Part shown: in pieces, positions 37,786 to 45,825 of the stretch | Layout of the letters: every line of letters starts with the position of its first letter | Numbering within the stretch: the stretch's first letter is position 1 | NCBI GenBank assembly: GCA_016124445.1 | Contig: WGNR01000011.1 | Coordinates: 62,001-126,000, forward strand | Direction of reading: 5' to 3' | Source: a bacterium | GTDB lineage: Bacteria > Planctomycetota > Planctomycetia > Pirellulales > Pirellulaceae | DNA: 64,000 nt | The notes under the pieces: generated by a model | Databases searched by the model: none | Told to the model about the DNA's origin: nothing | Seen by the model: the letters and a program-made list of their open reading frames with translations, nothing else | Translations under genes and position numbers: made by a program

Positions 37786-39939
37786 ATGGAACATCGGATG
37801 GCCCCGGCAGTCTTTCAAACTCGTGATACACCGCTAACGTCATGGCAGCCCTTCTTAGACGATCCTCGGCTGCTGCGTGTGCTACTCTACATCGGTAAAG
37901 ACTACGAGGTTAGGTTCGAGAATGCCTTTAGTAGTCTTGAAATGTTGAGCAAGATTGAAAAGCCTCAATATCTCACCGACTTTGACGTTACAAGTGATTT
38001 CGTGAAGTTGGATTTGGGCGACTTGGTAAAAGATGATGAAGCTGAGTCACGGCATCCAAACGCGACGACAAGGCGTCGATTGTTTGAAGTCTACTATTGG
38101 TTCTATCACGCCCGGAAGCGAGATAGTTATTGGATGCCGGCAGGAGCATTTGAGGAGTTACTGCAAGCATTAAAGCGTTTGCAAAAGAAAACGGGTCCCG
38201 TCCGGCGGTTGCGATTGGATAATTTAAACCCCGAGCAAGCGGTTCGAAAAGTCGCGTCCGCGATCGGGATCAAGAGCGCCAGTAACTTGGACTTCGATCA
38301 ACTGCGAGTTGAACTTGATAGGGAATTAGAGCAAGATAGCCTCCAATTGGACCGCTTAGATGAGTTTCTCAGTGATCCGTTTGCTGGTGTTTGCGCTGAC
38401 TACGATCCGGAATTGGCCGATCAATTCATGCGCTGGTTCGAGGCCTGCCCAAGAATCGCAACTCGGAACTCTCGGTTTGTCGAACGGGAGAGAAAGGGAA
38501 AGAACGATTCCCGAGACCGTCGCGACGCGATCAATCTGGCCATTGCCGTAAACTCGGTCATTTCGCGAGGTTCGCCGCGATCCCTTGTATTAGTGACTTC
38601 TACAAAGATCATTCTTGATTTCGCCAATCTGGAAGCATGGTTGGAAGACGAAGTCAGGCACATTCCTGAAGAACGCCATCCTCACCTATCTGATTTCGAG
38701 AGAAGGGAGATTCTTGAGAACATTCTTCAGATCATGAAGAAGAGTCCAGGGTATTCCGACCACATCGTTCACAGCTTGCCCATTATTTCTCCTCAGAATG
38801 CGCTGATCGCGGAGTTACTCGGCTTCTTTGAAGACCCGAATATCGCGATGCAAGACTTAGATGTTCACACGGCAAACTTAAAAAAGATCGTCACTTTTTG
38901 TCGACGGGCTCAGGCAGAGTTGCGCAGGAGTCCAGAAAGTAATTTCAGGTCTGCGTCGCGTTCAGCTCAGGTCGAGCAAATACTCGAGGAATTCGTTCCC
39001 AAGTTTTTGGGAAAATCCGAATACTCCAGTCGATCTTTGTCGCGCTTAGAGCAGCATCAACATACGACCGATTCGATTGGTCGTCAGATTACCGGGGTAA
39101 GAGGACAATTTGAAATTGGCAGTGCTGAAGATAGCCGTACGGCAAGATCTTCTGAATTCTTGCATGTGATAACTAATGCGTTTTCGAATATCGAAAGCAA
39201 TGTCTCACGTCATATCGATTACAACTTCAAGACTTGCGTTGTTGATAGTTGGCCAGCCTTTATTTCTTTTCGGTTTGAGCAGAAAGGATTGGGCGATTCG
39301 AGTGAGGTCGTCCTTGAGGGAGAGGCATATCCGTCCGATTTGCGGAACGATCGGCTTTATAGTCTTCGCATTCCCACAAGTACTTATCTGAAAGAGTTCC
39401 TCAAGGAAGTTGAAATTCAGTTGTTTTCAGGTCAGAGCCCAGATCTGGGTGACGGATTCAAAAGCCTCTCTGAAGATTCGAGCGTCTGGAGAAATGGGAT
39501 CCTCATTTTTACGGGGGAAGAATGGTTGGGGACACCGTTGGAGGAGAGCAATGAGGACCAAGGCATTGGTTTCGTCGAGCTTTTCAAACGATCCGTGAAC
39601 AATACACAGGTTCCGCAAGATCTGAGAGGATTCCCAGTGCTTGCTCGCCCGTCTGTCGAACGCGTGAAAGTGTGCGTGAATGGATGTGAGATCTCCTTTG
39701 ACTGCGAAGTATTACGGAGCGAGCTTGGAAGGTATGTTCGTATTCTGCAAAACGAGTTTCAAATCGATTTAGTAGCGCAGTCAGTGGTTCAGTTTTATCC
39801 GCAGTTTGTCTCCAGTGATCGAATCAGGCATGAATTGATTCAAGGACTGAAAACGATTGAGCAACAACTCAGTCTGATCGAGGCAAATTCGGGCGATATT
39901 CCGTCGGAATTAGTGGGTCAGGTGGAAATCAATGAATAA
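37786..39939 (+). CDS. Unknown 717-residue protein with possible PIN-like core, linked to TIR effector
   Basis: I do not recognise this family with certainty. It is hydrophilic, mostly helical, with no membrane segment or Walker motif. Three stretches have the order and shape of a PIN-like nuclease: YWMPAGAFEELLQAL (115-129, acidic E123/E124), DRRDAINLAIAVNSV (244-258, D247) and SLVLVTSTKIILD (266-278, T271). The first acidic residue of a PIN site might be in TDFDVTSDF (64-72), but this is weak. Residues from about 440 onward are beta-richer and unlike anything I know. It begins 11 bases after the ASKHA gene and overlaps the TIR gene by 8, so all three are coupled. A platform or nuclease role in defence is inference only. 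Confidence 0.65.
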   Translation: MEHRMAPAVFQTRDTPLTSWQPFLDDPRLLRVLLYIGKDYEVRFENAFSSLEMLSKIEKPQYLTDFDVTSDFVKLDLGDLVKDDEAESRHPNATTRRRLFEVYYWFYHARKRDSYWMPAGAFEELLQALKRLQKKTGPVRRLRLDNLNPEQAVRKVASAIGIKSASNLDFDQLRVELDRELEQDSLQLDRLDEFLSDPFAGVCADYDPELADQFMRWFEACPRIATRNSRFVERERKGKNDSRDRRDAINLAIAVNSVISRGSPRSLVLVTSTKIILDFANLEAWLEDEVRHIPEERHPHLSDFERREILENILQIMKKSPGYSDHIVHSLPIISPQNALIAELLGFFEDPNIAMQDLDVHTANLKKIVTFCRRAQAELRRSPESNFRSASRSAQVEQILEEFVPKFLGKSEYSSRSLSRLEQHQHTTDSIGRQITGVRGQFEIGSAEDSRTARSSEFLHVITNAFSNIESNVSRHIDYNFKTCVVDSWPAFISFRFEQKGLGDSSEVVLEGEAYPSDLRNDRLYSLRIPTSTYLKEFLKEVEIQLFSGQSPDLGDGFKSLSEDSSVWRNGILIFTGEEWLGTPLEESNEDQGIGFVELFKRSVNNTQVPQDLRGFPVLARPSVERVKVCVNGCEISFDCEVLRSELGRYVRILQNEFQIDLVAQSVVQFYPQFVSSDRIRHELIQGLKTIEQQLSLIEANSGDIPSELVGQVEINE

Positions 39940-41089
39940 AAAGTTCTCCTGTGATTTCGACTTCATGGACCCTCAGAGGACCGACAGATCAATCGATACG
40001 AAAGTCAACGATTGTCCTCATATGGCCAAGTTGTCGTTCGATCGTGGGCAGACAACCATACGCTTCATGGTTGATTCACCGTGTCTCCTGAATCATGTGT
40101 CCTGCGACAAAAGTTATTCGAGTAATCAGATCAAAGTGATGGGCAGCGCGATGCAAACGGACGACCGCGCTCGGGTGGCATCGATCGAGCTCAATTCCGA
40201 AGACGACGAAGCAATTGACTTTCTTCAATCCGACCATACAAGTTATGGACGAGTTCGGAAGAAAAAGCTTACGATTCGCCCGAGCTACCAGGGGCGAACG
40301 GCTCTCGCACAGTTGAGTCTTGAGTACCGCGATAAGCAGCCTCAGAATGAAGCCCGTGTGGCAGTATCAGTCAAAGCAAGTGTCAAAGAAGAAGGATTTT
40401 CATGGGGACCTCCGGGAACTCAAGCGACTTCATTGACGATTGCCTTGCCTGGGAAATCTATTGAGAAACGCAGCCATCGCCAAAAGAAGCGAGTTTTCTT
40501 TTCGTACGGTTGGGATCCGCAAAACGGTGAGTTCATTTCTGACAGTACCGAGATCCCTCTCGAAGAGCCCGTTAAGAAGGTGCTAGAGGGGCTCAGCGAT
40601 ATCCAAGATGAAGTCGAAATATTACACGACAAGTCAGTGTTGAAGCCGGGTGACTATATTTCCCGTTACATCAATTATCCACAAGATGGGGAAGTAGATC
40701 TATTGATCCTGTTCGCAAGTCAGAAATACTGGCAATCGTGGTATTGCATGTTAGAGCTTACCGGCATGTTCAGGAGTCTGATGCAAACTACGCGTGACGA
40801 AAGTTCGATTCTGATTATCGAGCACCCAGTCAGTCCCATTCGAACCAGAAGCCAGATCAAGGAAGTCCAATCTTATTGGGAATCGGACACGATTGAAGGA
40901 GATTTCCCCGCTTTGTTGCACGGACAAAACTTAGATCCCAAGCAGGTTGCCGACGATTTTCGGAATACGCTTAAACATATTTTCCGAATCAGCGCGGACA
41001 AACTGGGCAATCGCAGGCTTTGGTCGAGAGATAAATCAGACGAGATTGTCACCTGGGTAAAGGAACAGGTACTTGGCAAGCTGACCTAA
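39932..41089 (+). CDS. TIR-domain protein, probable NAD-degrading or signalling effector
   Basis: The 385-residue protein has an unrecognised, probably beta-rich N-terminal part (about 1-170) and a C-terminal TIR domain (about 187-385). The TIR signatures are RVFFSYGWDP (SY at 191-192), an acidic switch region VEILHDKSVLKPGDYISRYI, VDLLILFASQKYWQS and WYCMLELTG. E275 in the last motif corresponds to the catalytic Glu of NAD-cleaving TIR domains, so NADase or cyclic-ADP-ribose synthesis is possible. It is the last gene of the ASKHA operon and overlaps its predecessor by 8 bases. Bacterial TIR proteins in such operons usually serve phage defence. Confidence 0.85.
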   Translation: MNKKFSCDFDFMDPQRTDRSIDTKVNDCPHMAKLSFDRGQTTIRFMVDSPCLLNHVSCDKSYSSNQIKVMGSAMQTDDRARVASIELNSEDDEAIDFLQSDHTSYGRVRKKKLTIRPSYQGRTALAQLSLEYRDKQPQNEARVAVSVKASVKEEGFSWGPPGTQATSLTIALPGKSIEKRSHRQKKRVFFSYGWDPQNGEFISDSTEIPLEEPVKKVLEGLSDIQDEVEILHDKSVLKPGDYISRYINYPQDGEVDLLILFASQKYWQSWYCMLELTGMFRSLMQTTRDESSILIIEHPVSPIRTRSQIKEVQSYWESDTIEGDFPALLHGQNLDPKQVADDFRNTLKHIFRISADKLGNRRLWSRDKSDEIVTWVKEQVLGKLT

Positions 41090-41253
41090 GCTAGTCAACC
41101 TCGCCCCGTATTGCGGGCAAGGGGATAGGTTTCGTTCAAAAGCGTTGACCAATTGAAAGTCTGGTCCGGCGAACTAATCCGCCGAATTCATGAAGCCGAT
41201 ATTGCTTGGACGAAACAACAAATACAATTCAGCTTGAGTAGAAGAAAAGAAAG

Positions 41254-41295
41254 TGGAGCTGATCGGGATTGAACCGACGACCTCTGCATTGCGAA
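41254..41295 (-). other. tRNA-Ala 3' fragment, probable attachment-site remnant
   Basis: Read on the minus strand this is the 3' half of a tRNA: anticodon loop TTCGCAA (Ala anticodon CGC), 3' anticodon stem TGCAG, variable AGGTC, a pairing T arm GTCGG-TTCAATC-CCGAT, and the acceptor CAGCTCC with discriminator A. The 5' side does not pair (AATTG where CTGCA is needed) and no D arm is present, so it is not a working tRNA. Such fragments are left where an element integrates into a tRNA 3' end. Orientation puts the element to the right. Confidence 0.8.
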
Positions 41296-41610
41296 CAATT
41301 GTGAGATTCAAAATGGAAAAAATCATGGAGTTGTAACTGCTGTGAAAATAAGGAGTTAGGGTTTCTTAAATGTGATACTATTTTGCTCGTCTCTGGCGAT
41401 ACGATTTGAGATATCTTAGGAGATACGAAAAGGATGAATTTGGGAGCGAAAATGTAAGCAAAGTTGCACTCACTAAGTTTTAATTCGCGAGCCTCTTGAT
41501 CAAGCTAATTCGGGACAAGAAATTGAGTATGAAAAGCACGTTGTGAGGACTGTCTTAGCTCGGGCGTCCTGTCTAAAGCTTGCTCATGACGCGTCCACCT
41601 CATACAAAAT

Positions 41611-41653
41611 CCTCGTGAATGCGACAGGTTCCGGCTGCTTTTTCTTCACGAGG
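41611..41653. repeat. 9-bp inverted repeat in gene-poor region
   Basis: CCTCGTGAA and TTCACGAGG face each other across 25 bases. The surrounding 41296-41720 is AT-rich and holds no gene I can support. It could be an old insertion-sequence end or a stem-loop RNA. Confidence 0.4.
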
Positions 41654-41723
41654 GGTCGCGATGTTTAGGACAACGGACCACTGAACTGGCAGAACCGCGA
41701 ACCCGCTAATTGTCATAGACAAC

Positions 41724-41915
41724 GCGAGAATCAAAGCTCGGGCCTGGCGAGAGGACTTCAACAACAACCGTCCGCACAGTTCGCTGGGCTACCTGACCCC
41801 GGCCGAGTTCGCGCGTCGCTGTGCTGCTTCCACTCCAGTCGCTGCGCTCCCTCCGTTCCAGCAGCACAGCGACCCCCTTGAATCGTTACCTGTTTCCCAA
41901 CCCGATCTTTCATAA
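41724..41915 (+). mobile_element. Remnant of an IS3-family transposase (orfB 3' end)
   Basis: The frame encodes the extreme C-terminus of an IS3-type DDE transposase: RIKARAWREDFNNNRPHSSL followed by GYLTPAEFARRC, ending at TAA 41913-41915. RPHSSLGYLTPAEF is diagnostic of the family. Nothing of the catalytic core remains upstream, so this is a dead fragment. TGGTACAGAAAATTGGGG, which follows at 41921-41938, resembles the terminal inverted repeat often found after such genes. Confidence 0.8.
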
Positions 41916-41988
41916 CGCCTGGTACAGAAAATTGGGGCAGGCCAGGACTACCTGAGAAACTTGGAAAGCGGATACCACGTAAATAGGC

Positions 41989-42323
41989 TCATGGTTTTGC
42001 GGGCGGGACCAGCCCAATGGCCTTGATCGAAGGGCTTTTATTCAATAGGTAGCAGGCCAATCGGTGGTTACCGTCCAACACTAACGTCGTCCCATTCGCC
42101 TCGCAGGCGATCACGGGAAAGAGGTGAGGACCCAACGCTGGAACTTGTGGGCATGGAACCCCATCGGTGATCCATTCGCATGCTGCACAACAGCTTTTCC
42201 CGACGCGGTGATGATCGTCCAGTCATAAAGGCTCATCTCTACAACAGATAGCGGCGGATTTGTTATTAGCTGGATTGACGAGTTTACGATCACGCCCATT
42301 TGAGCCTGTGCAACTTTCTCCAA
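41989..42323 (-). pseudogene. Frameshifted ParB/sulfiredoxin-fold small protein
   Basis: Two overlapping frames seem to be halves of one gene of about 110 codons. The upstream frame (42323 down to about 42150) gives SVVEMSLYDWTIITASGKAV. The downstream frame, ending at TGA 41989-41991, gives VIACEANGTTLVLDGNHRLA, with the DGNHR motif characteristic of ParB N-terminal/Srx-fold domains. The first frame stops at 42111, before DGNHR, so a frameshift between about 42110 and 42160 breaks the gene. A sequencing error cannot be excluded. Confidence 0.5.
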
Positions 42324-42409
42324 ACGAAATTGGCCGTTGCAATCGGCGGATTAGTCGATACCATCAGTGATAGCCATCTCCTGATTTCTTCTCGCAATTC
42401 CTGTTGCTG

Positions 42410-43000
42410 CTATTTGCGTCGTTGGTTCAAGCTCGCGTGATATAGTTCAAGGACTGGCTTGTTCCGGGCTGTAGATGCGTGAAGGTCGGCGAGTGACTTT
42501 TGTGGCACCTCCACGCCGAAGTAGAGCGGCGGGGTCGTTCGGACCTCTTTTTTTTCCTTTTTCAGCTTTCGGATGACGGCCTCATGCGTGAAGTCGAGCA
42601 CTCTGCCATCTTCCATGACAACCCACGCGTGATCGTCTGGGGTTTCAAAGATCTGGTAGAAGCCCTCGAAGTACCGAGCTTTCGGGTGAGCGAGGCAGAA
42701 TTGACGGGCATTCTGAAAGCATTGCCCTCCACGAAGCCGGTGCTCCTTTCTCCATTTAACGGCGCTAGGGTAGTCGTCGATGTTTGCCCGTCCTTCAAAC
42801 CAAGTTCCCTGGGCCATGACGAGTTTTGGGACTGGTCCGTCGTTCTTCCAACGCTTCAACCAAAAGAGCATGTTCTTCTTGGATCGCATCGGTCCTTCGA
42901 TGATGAGGGCCTTCTTCGGAGTCCGCCCCATCATCGTGTCGAGAGCATGCTCGATAGCGTCGTGCATCTCGTCCCAATGGTCCCGTTTCTTCTTCGCCAT
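42410..43000 (-). CDS. Unknown protein with Cys-His-Asp triad-like motifs
   Basis: I do not recognise a named family. The 196-residue protein has a basic N-terminus and a middle domain with GGQCFQNARQFC (C94), YFEGFYQIF, DDHAWVV (H124) and GRVLDFT (D137). This Cys...His...Asp order, with a Tyr-Glu-Gly strand between, is typical of papain-like or transglutaminase-like hydrolases seen in phages and mobile elements. It starts 10 bases after the HNH gene and ends a four-gene minus-strand operon. Enzyme activity is inference. Confidence 0.6.
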   Translation of the reverse strand: MAKKKRDHWDEMHDAIEHALDTMMGRTPKKALIIEGPMRSKKNMLFWLKRWKNDGPVPKLVMAQGTWFEGRANIDDYPSAVKWRKEHRLRGGQCFQNARQFCLAHPKARYFEGFYQIFETPDDHAWVVMEDGRVLDFTHEAVIRKLKKEKKEVRTTPPLYFGVEVPQKSLADLHASTARNKPVLELYHASLNQRRK

Positions 43001-43010
43001 GAATCAAAAT

Positions 43011-43994
43011 TCACTCCGCTGGTTCATTCACGCCGAAACAAAAGGCCCGTTTCAATCTAACCTTCTTGAAGGCTTCGAGACCGGGGAAGGGAATCTCGGT
43101 GCGATCATCGCCTTCGTAGATGAGGGTCCATGTGCGATCCGCCCCGTCCATGAAAGGGCCTCCCATAGCTAGAATATGGCCTTCCTTTAAGCGATAAGAA
43201 TGGCTGATGAACTGACGAACTCGGTCGCAGATGTAGTTTGCGGCCCGAGTGAGTTCCATCGCAAGGTCCATGATGAAGTAGACGCGATATTCGTTCTGCT
43301 TCTCCAACTCGTCGTAGTCATCGTTATCCCACTTGTCGGGACTAAGGTTCCGCGAGAGCCACAACGAGTCGTTTTCCCCAACCAGGTCGCATTGATCGTA
43401 GATGCTGTTCAACAGGGCGTTCAATACTCTCCTGAAGTTCTCAAAGGCGAGTTCAAGCAGCGGATAGCGATTCGGCCAAAGGCGACTTTGCAACCAGTCT
43501 TTAAGCTCTTCCAAGCTGTCAGCTCGTTCTTTGGCAATTCGAGGCCGCCCGTTGGCGAGTAGCCCGTAGATCCAACCTTTCCAGTTTTCGATGTCCGCTC
43601 GACCCTCCCATTCGTCTATGTACGACGAATAGATTAAGTCGTCTTTGGTCTTTTCAGCATTGCCGGAACCCAGCGTGTCCTTTACCCACTGGGCATGGTC
43701 CGTTTTCATTTTGCGAAGGAAAGCGACCGTGTATTCCCCGACCTGATCGTCTACGATCTTGTGACACCTGTTGCAAAGTAGAATCAGGTTGGCGAAAAAG
43801 TCCCGTTCTTTTATCGGAAGTGGGTCATCGAATCGCGGGCCACACTCTTTTTTAGAGCAGATATGAGCTTCCTCTCCGACAAGTGAAGCATCATCAGTTT
43901 CGGTAGGGTCTTCAACAACGCCTTTCTTGCAGCGCGCACAGATGTTGCCTGACGATCCCCAAAGAAGCTTATGCGCCTTGAGTGAGATTGCCAT
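43011..43994 (-). CDS. HNH endonuclease-domain protein
   Basis: Near the N-terminus lies an HNH nuclease module: CARC (C20, C23 counted from the GTG at 43997), EEAHICS (H45), a spacer of about 23 residues, then NLILLCNRCHKIVDD (N70, C75, C78, H79). Four Cys form the usual structural zinc site and the His/Asn residues the active site. The remaining 235 residues are helical and unrecognised. A GAGGAG site precedes the ATG at 43994, which overlaps the TGA of the metallopeptidase gene, so the two are coupled. DNA cleavage is likely from the family; its target is unknown. Confidence 0.8.
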   Translation of the reverse strand: MAISLKAHKLLWGSSGNICARCKKGVVEDPTETDDASLVGEEAHICSKKECGPRFDDPLPIKERDFFANLILLCNRCHKIVDDQVGEYTVAFLRKMKTDHAQWVKDTLGSGNAEKTKDDLIYSSYIDEWEGRADIENWKGWIYGLLANGRPRIAKERADSLEELKDWLQSRLWPNRYPLLELAFENFRRVLNALLNSIYDQCDLVGENDSLWLSRNLSPDKWDNDDYDELEKQNEYRVYFIMDLAMELTRAANYICDRVRQFISHSYRLKEGHILAMGGPFMDGADRTWTLIYEGDDRTEIPFPGLEAFKKVRLKRAFCFGVNEPAE

Positions 43995-44770
43995 CACGCT
44001 CCTCGAAACTTGAAATACTTTTGCGGGAACTCAAATGTTGCCATCTTTTCGAGTATTGGTGCCCGCTTTTCGACGAACCCGCGTCGAGTCTCCTCATACG
44101 GCAATGGGGTTTCTCGCAATTGCAGTTCGGCCTTGTTATCAATGAAGTATCGTCTCATCCACAGTTCGGCCTCCGTGATGTCCACGCCCCATGTCCCTGT
44201 CAGATCCCATACAAGCTTTTCACATTGCAACATTCGATTCGGCCCTGTATCTGTGCAGTGATGTTCGTCGCTTTCAGCAATAAAGAGAAAGTGGCCGAAC
44301 TCATGTATCAGGAGCGATTCGAGATGTTCGTCGGGAAGAGCCGCCGCAACTTTGTCAACCACGAACAGGGTTGTTCCACCGTGGGCAGCGGCCCAGCCAT
44401 CTCCGCCCCATTCGCTCCGATTTTCCAGTAACCAAATGAAAGGTGCTCCCGTCGTCTTCTTCCAGTGAGCGACGATGGAGTCGCGAGCAATCTGCGGAAT
44501 TCTCTCCCACGCGATTCTGACATGTTTGCCGAATCGCCTGGCGTTGTCTATCGTGCCGTCGTACTCCTGAATCAGTACCAGGTTTTGAGAGTCAATGCGA
44601 AGTGTTTCAATGGGCTCTTGGTCTCGCTTCGGGCCTTGCGGCAGAGGTTTCCAATGGAACTGCTCGTGACAGTGACGGCAGGTGACTTTCAATCGAAATT
44701 GTCCCGACCAGCCCATCGGCCGCGGTACGACATCAAAGGTTTCAGAGCAAAAAGGGCAAGGGATTTCCAT
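43994..44770 (-). CDS. Zinc-ribbon protein with HEFGH metallopeptidase motif
   Basis: The 258-residue protein starts with a zinc ribbon (CPFC at 5-8, CRHC at 31-34), then a zincin-like domain with LLIHEFGHFLF (H156, E157, H160). The third metal ligand is probably among the acidic residues in IAESDEHH just after. No signal peptide is present, so it is cytoplasmic. It overlaps the HNH gene and follows the 99-residue gene by 10 bases. I do not know a named family with this pair of domains; a metalloprotease switched by nucleic acid or protein binding through the ribbon would be one reading. Confidence 0.7.
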   Translation of the reverse strand: MEIPCPFCSETFDVVPRPMGWSGQFRLKVTCRHCHEQFHWKPLPQGPKRDQEPIETLRIDSQNLVLIQEYDGTIDNARRFGKHVRIAWERIPQIARDSIVAHWKKTTGAPFIWLLENRSEWGGDGWAAAHGGTTLFVVDKVAAALPDEHLESLLIHEFGHFLFIAESDEHHCTDTGPNRMLQCEKLVWDLTGTWGVDITEAELWMRRYFIDNKAELQLRETPLPYEETRRGFVEKRAPILEKMATFEFPQKYFKFRGA

Positions 44771-44780
44771 GACGTAATTA

Positions 44781-45080
44781 CTATTCCGGAAGTGGCTCCC
44801 AAGGGACGCCTTCGCCTGGATCTTCTCCTGCCTGTTGACGCCGGTAAGCTAGTGACCTGCGATCGCGATATTGCTCTGCATCGTCTCGCTCGATGAACGT
44901 CACCGCGTCCTTGATGTTGGTTGACCAGCCGCTTTCGCTCAGACAATAGCGGCCAGCGTAGTCGACAATTTTGAATTCTCCTGGGCGGATTGGATCATCG
45001 GACGTCAGAACTCGAAGACCATGTACCAGCAACCACATTCCGGACTTGTCGGAAACTAACTGAGGTGTTGGATTTGTCAT
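44781..45080 (-). CDS. Small hypothetical protein, first gene of the HNH operon
   Basis: This 99-residue protein is not recognised. It is hydrophilic, with a beta-rich first half (GMWLLVHGLRVL, FKIVDYAGRYCLS) and an Arg/Gln-rich helix towards the end. It begins the minus-strand operon that continues with the metallopeptidase, HNH and Cys-His-Asp genes, with short gaps, so a common role is likely. Confidence 0.6.
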   Translation of the reverse strand: MTNPTPQLVSDKSGMWLLVHGLRVLTSDDPIRPGEFKIVDYAGRYCLSESGWSTNIKDAVTFIERDDAEQYRDRRSLAYRRQQAGEDPGEGVPWEPLPE

Positions 45081-45207
45081 TCAAAAATCTCACACGAAAG
45101 TGATGGCTGTCACGGCTCACGTACAGCGTCCTTCAGCTAGTATAGCGTATTGGTATTTCCTCGCTGCATTTTCGTAATTCAGAAGAAGTCGGTTGATAGC
45201 CCAGGAA

Positions 45208-45501
45208 CTAGCGGCGTTCCCAATAAGTATTGGAAACATCGTCTCCGAAGATATCCTTGGAATCGCGGTGACCGATCTCGGACACGTGCATGTGGAGATG
45301 CCTCGAAAGCTGCCGGTGCAGCAGCTTAAACGGTGCCGGCTTAGCGATATAGTGGTTTAGAATCGCGATGTAATCACTTTGAAAGTCTCTGGTGAGCTTC
45401 TGGATAAAATCGTGGCTATCAAAACGTGAACCGATTGGAAAATAATTGCTAAGAATCGTGGGATAATGTGCGAACATCGCGTTTAGCAATGGATGCGGCA
45501 T
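45208..45501 (-). CDS. Small hypothetical protein, 97 residues
   Basis: No family is recognised. The sequence is rich in His and aromatic residues (YPTILSNYFPIGSRF; HRQLSRHLHMHVSEIGHRD), and the initiator may be either Met1 or Met9. It is isolated, 127 bases upstream of the HNH operon start on the same strand and 295 bases downstream of the helicase gene. No signal peptide or membrane helix is seen. Confidence 0.5.
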   Translation of the reverse strand: MPHPLLNAMFAHYPTILSNYFPIGSRFDSHDFIQKLTRDFQSDYIAILNHYIAKPAPFKLLHRQLSRHLHMHVSEIGHRDSKDIFGDDVSNTYWERR

Positions 45502-45761
45502 GGGAGTTTTTATTGGGTTGAAGTTGATCGAAATTGTGACGACGCTCAGCGGATGATATCCCCGCTAAGTCAACATGTACAAAAAGTCGGAAACCTACTG
45601 ACGAAGACGTTTTGATACAATGCCGTCCCAGCTGGCATCATCAGTTAATTTCGCCAATTTGAGGTGGGTCAAATTTTGGGTTGCAGGTCAGAAGTTGTGT
45701 CAAGTGAGTATGCGGATGTAAAGACATACGTTTGGGAATGATGCATAAAGTGACACTCGGT

Positions 45762-45825
45762 TCAGGTAGCTTCGGTCGAACCCTACATCCCGATAGTCAC
45801 TCCTCAACTGCCTTTGGGGAGGTAG
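45762..45825. repeat. Copy 1 of a diverged 64-base repeat at the helicase 3' end
   Basis: This stretch, overlapping the stop codon and tail of the helicase gene, resembles 59694-59756 in the same orientation. The core 45764-45794 matches 59696-59726 at 28 of 31 positions. The repeat includes TTCGGTCGAA, a small palindrome. The 295 bases between 45502 and 45796 hold no other feature. Confidence 0.6.

Noticed and set aside
41296..41720. Coding gene between the tRNA fragment and IS3 remnant
   Set aside because: Only short frames with many stops; composition AT-rich and without motifs.
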